Assembly (NCBI RefSeq): GCF_902859805.1
Contig: NZ_CADIKC010000002.1
Coordinates: 620,001-684,000, forward strand
Source of the DNA: Paraburkholderia sediminicola
Lineage (GTDB): Bacteria; Pseudomonadota; Gammaproteobacteria; Burkholderiales; Burkholderiaceae
Direction: 5' to 3'
Length of the DNA stretch: 64,000 bases
In this document: piece after piece, positions 62,105 through 64,000 of the stretch
Position numbering within the stretch: position 1 is the stretch's first letter
How the letters are laid out: each line of letters opens with the position of its first letter
Notes under the pieces: model-generated
The model's database searches: none
What the model saw: the letters and a program-made list of their open reading frames with translations, nothing else
Told to the model about the DNA's origin: nothing
Translations under genes and position numbers: made by a program

Positions 62105-62569
62105 TCACCCCTTCGAAGCCTCTTCGACGTTGTGCGCGCCCTGCTTGATCAACTCCGCGAACTGATTGACGGCCGCCTGCTCCAGTTGCATCACACCGCC
62201 CAGCACGTTCATGCCTGCCGACGCCACGCCGGTCGCATCGTTCGCGATCGTGGCCGCACCTTGCGCCAGCCCGCCGAAACGGCCGGGACGGCCTGGCACG
62301 CCGCCCGGCATGCCTCCCGCGCTTTGCTGAGGCACCACAGGCCGGCTCGCCGACGAGGGATTTGCTGAGAACGACGCGCCCTTGCGCTTTCCCGTTGCCT
62401 CGCCGCTGCCGTTGGCGGCTAGCTGGCTGAGATTCGCGTCCGCTTGCTGACTGGCGTGCGCCGCCCCGTCGACGGGCTTGCGGCCGCCAGTGGCAGGTGT
62501 CGACTGCGTGCTGGCGTCGGATAGCGGTAGCGTACTGCCCGGGCGTGAAATCGACGGGGAATCCGGCAT
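62105..62569 (-). CDS. Small Gly/Ala/Ser-rich protein, possible Hrp-secreted protein
   Basis: 154 residues, no cysteine and no export signal. The first 85 residues are Ser/Ala/Gln/Pro-rich and unstructured, followed by a Gly-Pro-Arg stretch (PGGVPGRPGRFGG) and a helical C-terminus (MQLEQAAVNQFAELIKQGAHNVEEA). This is the profile of small secreted Hrp proteins or harpin-like helpers, though I cannot name a family. AGGAG precedes the start at good spacing. A hrp_II box lies only 38 bases upstream, so the expected -10 would overlap the ATG; see findings. Confidence 0.6.
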   Translation of the reverse strand: MPDSPSISRPGSTLPLSDASTQSTPATGGRKPVDGAAHASQQADANLSQLAANGSGEATGKRKGASFSANPSSASRPVVPQQSAGGMPGGVPGRPGRFGGLAQGAATIANDATGVASAGMNVLGGVMQLEQAAVNQFAELIKQGAHNVEEASKG

Positions 62570-62606
62570 GGTGCAAGGCTCCTGGTGGGAATGTGCGCCG
62601 CGGTGA

Positions 62607-62630
62607 CGAAGCGCAAGACGGGACGTCGAA
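62607..62630 (-). promoter_or_regulatory. hrp_II box before the small Gly/Ala-rich protein
   Basis: Minus-strand TTCG (62630-62627), 16 bases, TTCG (62610-62607). The nearest YANNNT, CACCAT after 33 bases, overlaps the start codon at 62569. Either spacing differs here or the site has lost function. Confidence 0.55.
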
Positions 62631-62796
62631 CAGGCATCCTGTTCGACCTTACAACGGGCGTACGACGCCCGCAGTCACAGTGCGAAATAGTGTGCGACGA
62701 AGCGAAGCCGGATGCGGGGCGCGAGGGGGCAAATCACGTAGCTACGAGCCCCGTCGGCCGCAAGCCGGCGCCGCGCCAGGCATCCGCAGTCCGGTC

Positions 62797-62820
62797 TTCG
62801 CACCCTCTTACGCCAGTTCG
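62797..62820 (+). promoter_or_regulatory. hrp_II box before the GNAT acetyltransferase gene
   Basis: TTCG (62797-62800), 16 bases, TTCG (62817-62820), then 32 bases to CACACT (62853-62858), a YANNNT match. The leader to the start at 62892 is about 30 bases. It is as good a match as the core operon boxes. Confidence 0.78.
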
Positions 62821-62891
62821 CGGACCGTCGTGCGTGAGTCACACGCGGGCGGCACACTGCGTGAGTTCGTCGCTCATTCGGAGTCCGACTC

Positions 62892-63515
62892 ATGCGCTTC
62901 ATCCCGCTCGACAGCATGGAAACGCCTTATCTGCGGCTGCGTCCGCTCACCCTTGCCGATGCCCCTGCCCTGTTCGACCAGATGCTCGGCGACGCCGACA
63001 CGATGCGCGACCTGCCGGTGCTGCGCCATACCGGCGTGGCGCAAACCGCCGAATTCGTCGGCGAGGCGCTGCGCGGCTGGGAAGACGGCACCCTGATTCG
63101 CTACACGCTCGAATGCAAGGAGACTGGCCGGCTGACCGCACTGATCGAATTGAAACCGACGCTGCCGCGCGTGGAGATCGGCGTGATCATCAGCCGGCAC
63201 GGTGGCGCCCGGCGACGCCGGGCAGGCGTACTCGCGCTGCAGGAATTGATCGACTGGCTGATCGAGCAGCCAGGCGTGTACCGGGTCTTCGCGTGCTGCG
63301 CCGTGGATGGCGCCGCGCACAGTTCGATGGAGCGCCTCGGCTTCGTGCAGGAAGCGCGGCTCACGAATCACGAGCCGCGTCCGAACCGCGGCCTCGCCGC
63401 CGACGACAGCTACCTCTACGCCTTGACGCGACCCGCGCCGGTCCCGCCGGAGCCTGCCAGCGAGGGTGCAGCCTGGCTGCGCAACACGATGCAATGGAGT
63501 CTCGCGGACGCCTGA
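62892..63515 (+). CDS. GNAT-family acetyltransferase, RimJ/RimL-like
   Basis: 207 residues with the RimJ/RimL pattern: TPYLRLRPLTLADAPALFDQML at the start, an acetyl-CoA loop region near residues 98-112 (VIISRHGGARRRRAG) and YRVFACCAVDGAAHSSMERLGFVQEARL. The usual GN loop Q/RxxGxG/A is altered to Arg-rich HGGARRRRAG. It has a consensus hrp_II promoter and lies beside hpaB, so it belongs to the Hrp regulon by position. It could acetylate a host protein (effector), a bacterial protein or a toxin. GGAG at 62880-62883 sets the start. Confidence 0.75.
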   Translation: MRFIPLDSMETPYLRLRPLTLADAPALFDQMLGDADTMRDLPVLRHTGVAQTAEFVGEALRGWEDGTLIRYTLECKETGRLTALIELKPTLPRVEIGVIISRHGGARRRRAGVLALQELIDWLIEQPGVYRVFACCAVDGAAHSSMERLGFVQEARLTNHEPRPNRGLAADDSYLYALTRPAPVPPEPASEGAAWLRNTMQWSLADA

Positions 63516-63701
63516 AGCCGCCGAACCGCGCAACAGAGCGTCGGGGCCGGAACGAAGAAGTGTCCGCAACACAAGCAATTGTTCACTTCTCAGGCGATAA
63601 TGCAAAGGTCAGACGAATACCGCACCGCGGCCATTCGTTATGCGTGCCTCGCGAGTACCCCTCGCCGGTGGACCGAAACACAACTACGCCGGAGACCCAT
63701 C

Positions 63702-64000
63702 ATGTCGCTACCGCGGCTCACCGGTCAGGTGATCGCCTTTTCGCGATTCTGGCTCGCGCGCGAAGTGGGCCTGCTGATTTCCGACGGCGCTGTCATCGAA
63801 CTCGGCGCGCGCCCCTTCGCGATACTCGCTGCCCTGCTCGAGGCCCGTGGCCGCGTGGTGTCGACCACGGAGTTGCGCGAGATTGTCTGGCCGGGCAGCA
63901 ATGTCGATGCAAACACCGTGCAGGCGCAGATCTCGGCGATTCGCCGCGCGCTCGACGACGACCGCGACCTGATCGTCACCGTGGCTGGCCGTGGCTACCG
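63702..64000 (+). CDS. Winged-helix (OmpR/CadC-type) regulator, cut by window end
   Basis: Only the first 99 residues are visible. They form a complete OmpR-type winged helix placed at the very N-terminus: GLLISDGAVIELGARPFAIL, LLEARGRVVSTTELREIVWPG, NTVQAQISAIRRALDDDRDL and VTVAGRGY. Proteins starting this way usually continue with an NTPase or sensor domain. The ribosome site GGAGA at 63691-63695 precedes the ATG. Whether it takes part in Hrp control is unknown. Confidence 0.75.
   Translation, partial: MSLPRLTGQVIAFSRFWLAREVGLLISDGAVIELGARPFAILAALLEARGRVVSTTELREIVWPGSNVDANTVQAQISAIRRALDDDRDLIVTVAGRGY

Larger units (their letters stand above)
62570..62891. other. Divergent control region with two hrp_II boxes
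   Basis: 322 bases between the minus-strand small protein and the plus-strand acetyltransferase gene. Contains hrp_II boxes at 62607-62630 (minus) and 62797-62820 (plus). No other gene is seen. Confidence 0.75.

Noticed and set aside
1..64000. CRISPR arrays, tRNA or rRNA genes, insertion sequences, attachment sites
   Set aside because: No spaced direct repeats of CRISPR type, no cloverleaf with CCA-type end, and no transposase or integrase motif were seen on reading; weak tRNA candidates could still be missed by eye.

Overview
The window reads as chromosome from a plant- or soil-associated Paraburkholderia/Burkholderia-type betaproteobacterium. The evidence is the high-GC coding bias, the Ralstonia/Xanthomonas-style (Hrp group II) type III secretion locus, the Burkholderia-type porin remnant, and several catabolic modules for plant-derived compounds. 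This is inference from gene content; no species marker is present.

Layout. 1-668: no supported gene. 669-3118: BaeS/BaeR-type envelope-stress two-component pair. 3137-8590: a DmlR-type regulator facing a D-malate/tartrate dehydrogenase, an aspartoacylase-like zinc hydrolase, a cupin, a frameshifted porin remnant and an aromatic-acid-type MFS carrier. 9091-17930: a beta-galactan utilisation locus (MalK-type ATPase, binding protein, two permeases, GH42 beta-galactosidase, exported GH53 galactanase) facing a LacI-type regulator, with three matching palindromic operators. 18218-24135: succinate-semialdehyde dehydrogenase, LysR regulator, MFS carrier, and the hydratase/aldolase pair that ends gallate or 4,5-protocatechuate degradation, without a ring-cleavage gene. 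24269-26282: a small Cys-rich protein, an AraC regulator and an AlaX editing protein.

26446-40067 is an accessory flank of the secretion locus. It holds a repeat-containing HrpF/NopX-like protein, an operon with a TylF-type methyltransferase and a JmjC/cupin-8 oxygenase, a lipoprotein, a luciferase-like monooxygenase, a 1070-residue AWR-type effector, and a translationally coupled operon of a Rieske oxygenase, a MenD-like ThDP enzyme and a polysaccharide pyruvyl transferase. 40560-62569 is an apparently complete Hrp core: HrpG; hrcC, hrpB, hrcT, hrpB7, hrcN, hrcL, hrpB4, hrcJ, hrpB2, hrpB1 on the minus strand; hrcU, hrcV, hpaP, hrcQ, hrcR, hrcS, hpaA, hrcD, hrpD6, a 55-residue pilin-like gene and hpaB on the plus strand. 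The window ends with a GNAT acetyltransferase and the start of a winged-helix regulator.

Regulatory logic. Eight intergenic sites fit the hrp_II box (TTCG-N16-TTCG) recognised by HrpB in Ralstonia; most are followed after about 31-33 bases by a -10-like YANNNT. They precede both core half-operons and hrcD, and also the repeat protein, the TylF/cupin operon, the AWR effector, a small Gly/Ala-rich protein and the GNAT gene. The most interesting reading is that HrpG/HrpB controls an enzyme operon as well as the secretion machine and its cargo, with a second unexplained enzyme operon (Rieske/MenD/pyruvyl transferase) directly beside hrpG.
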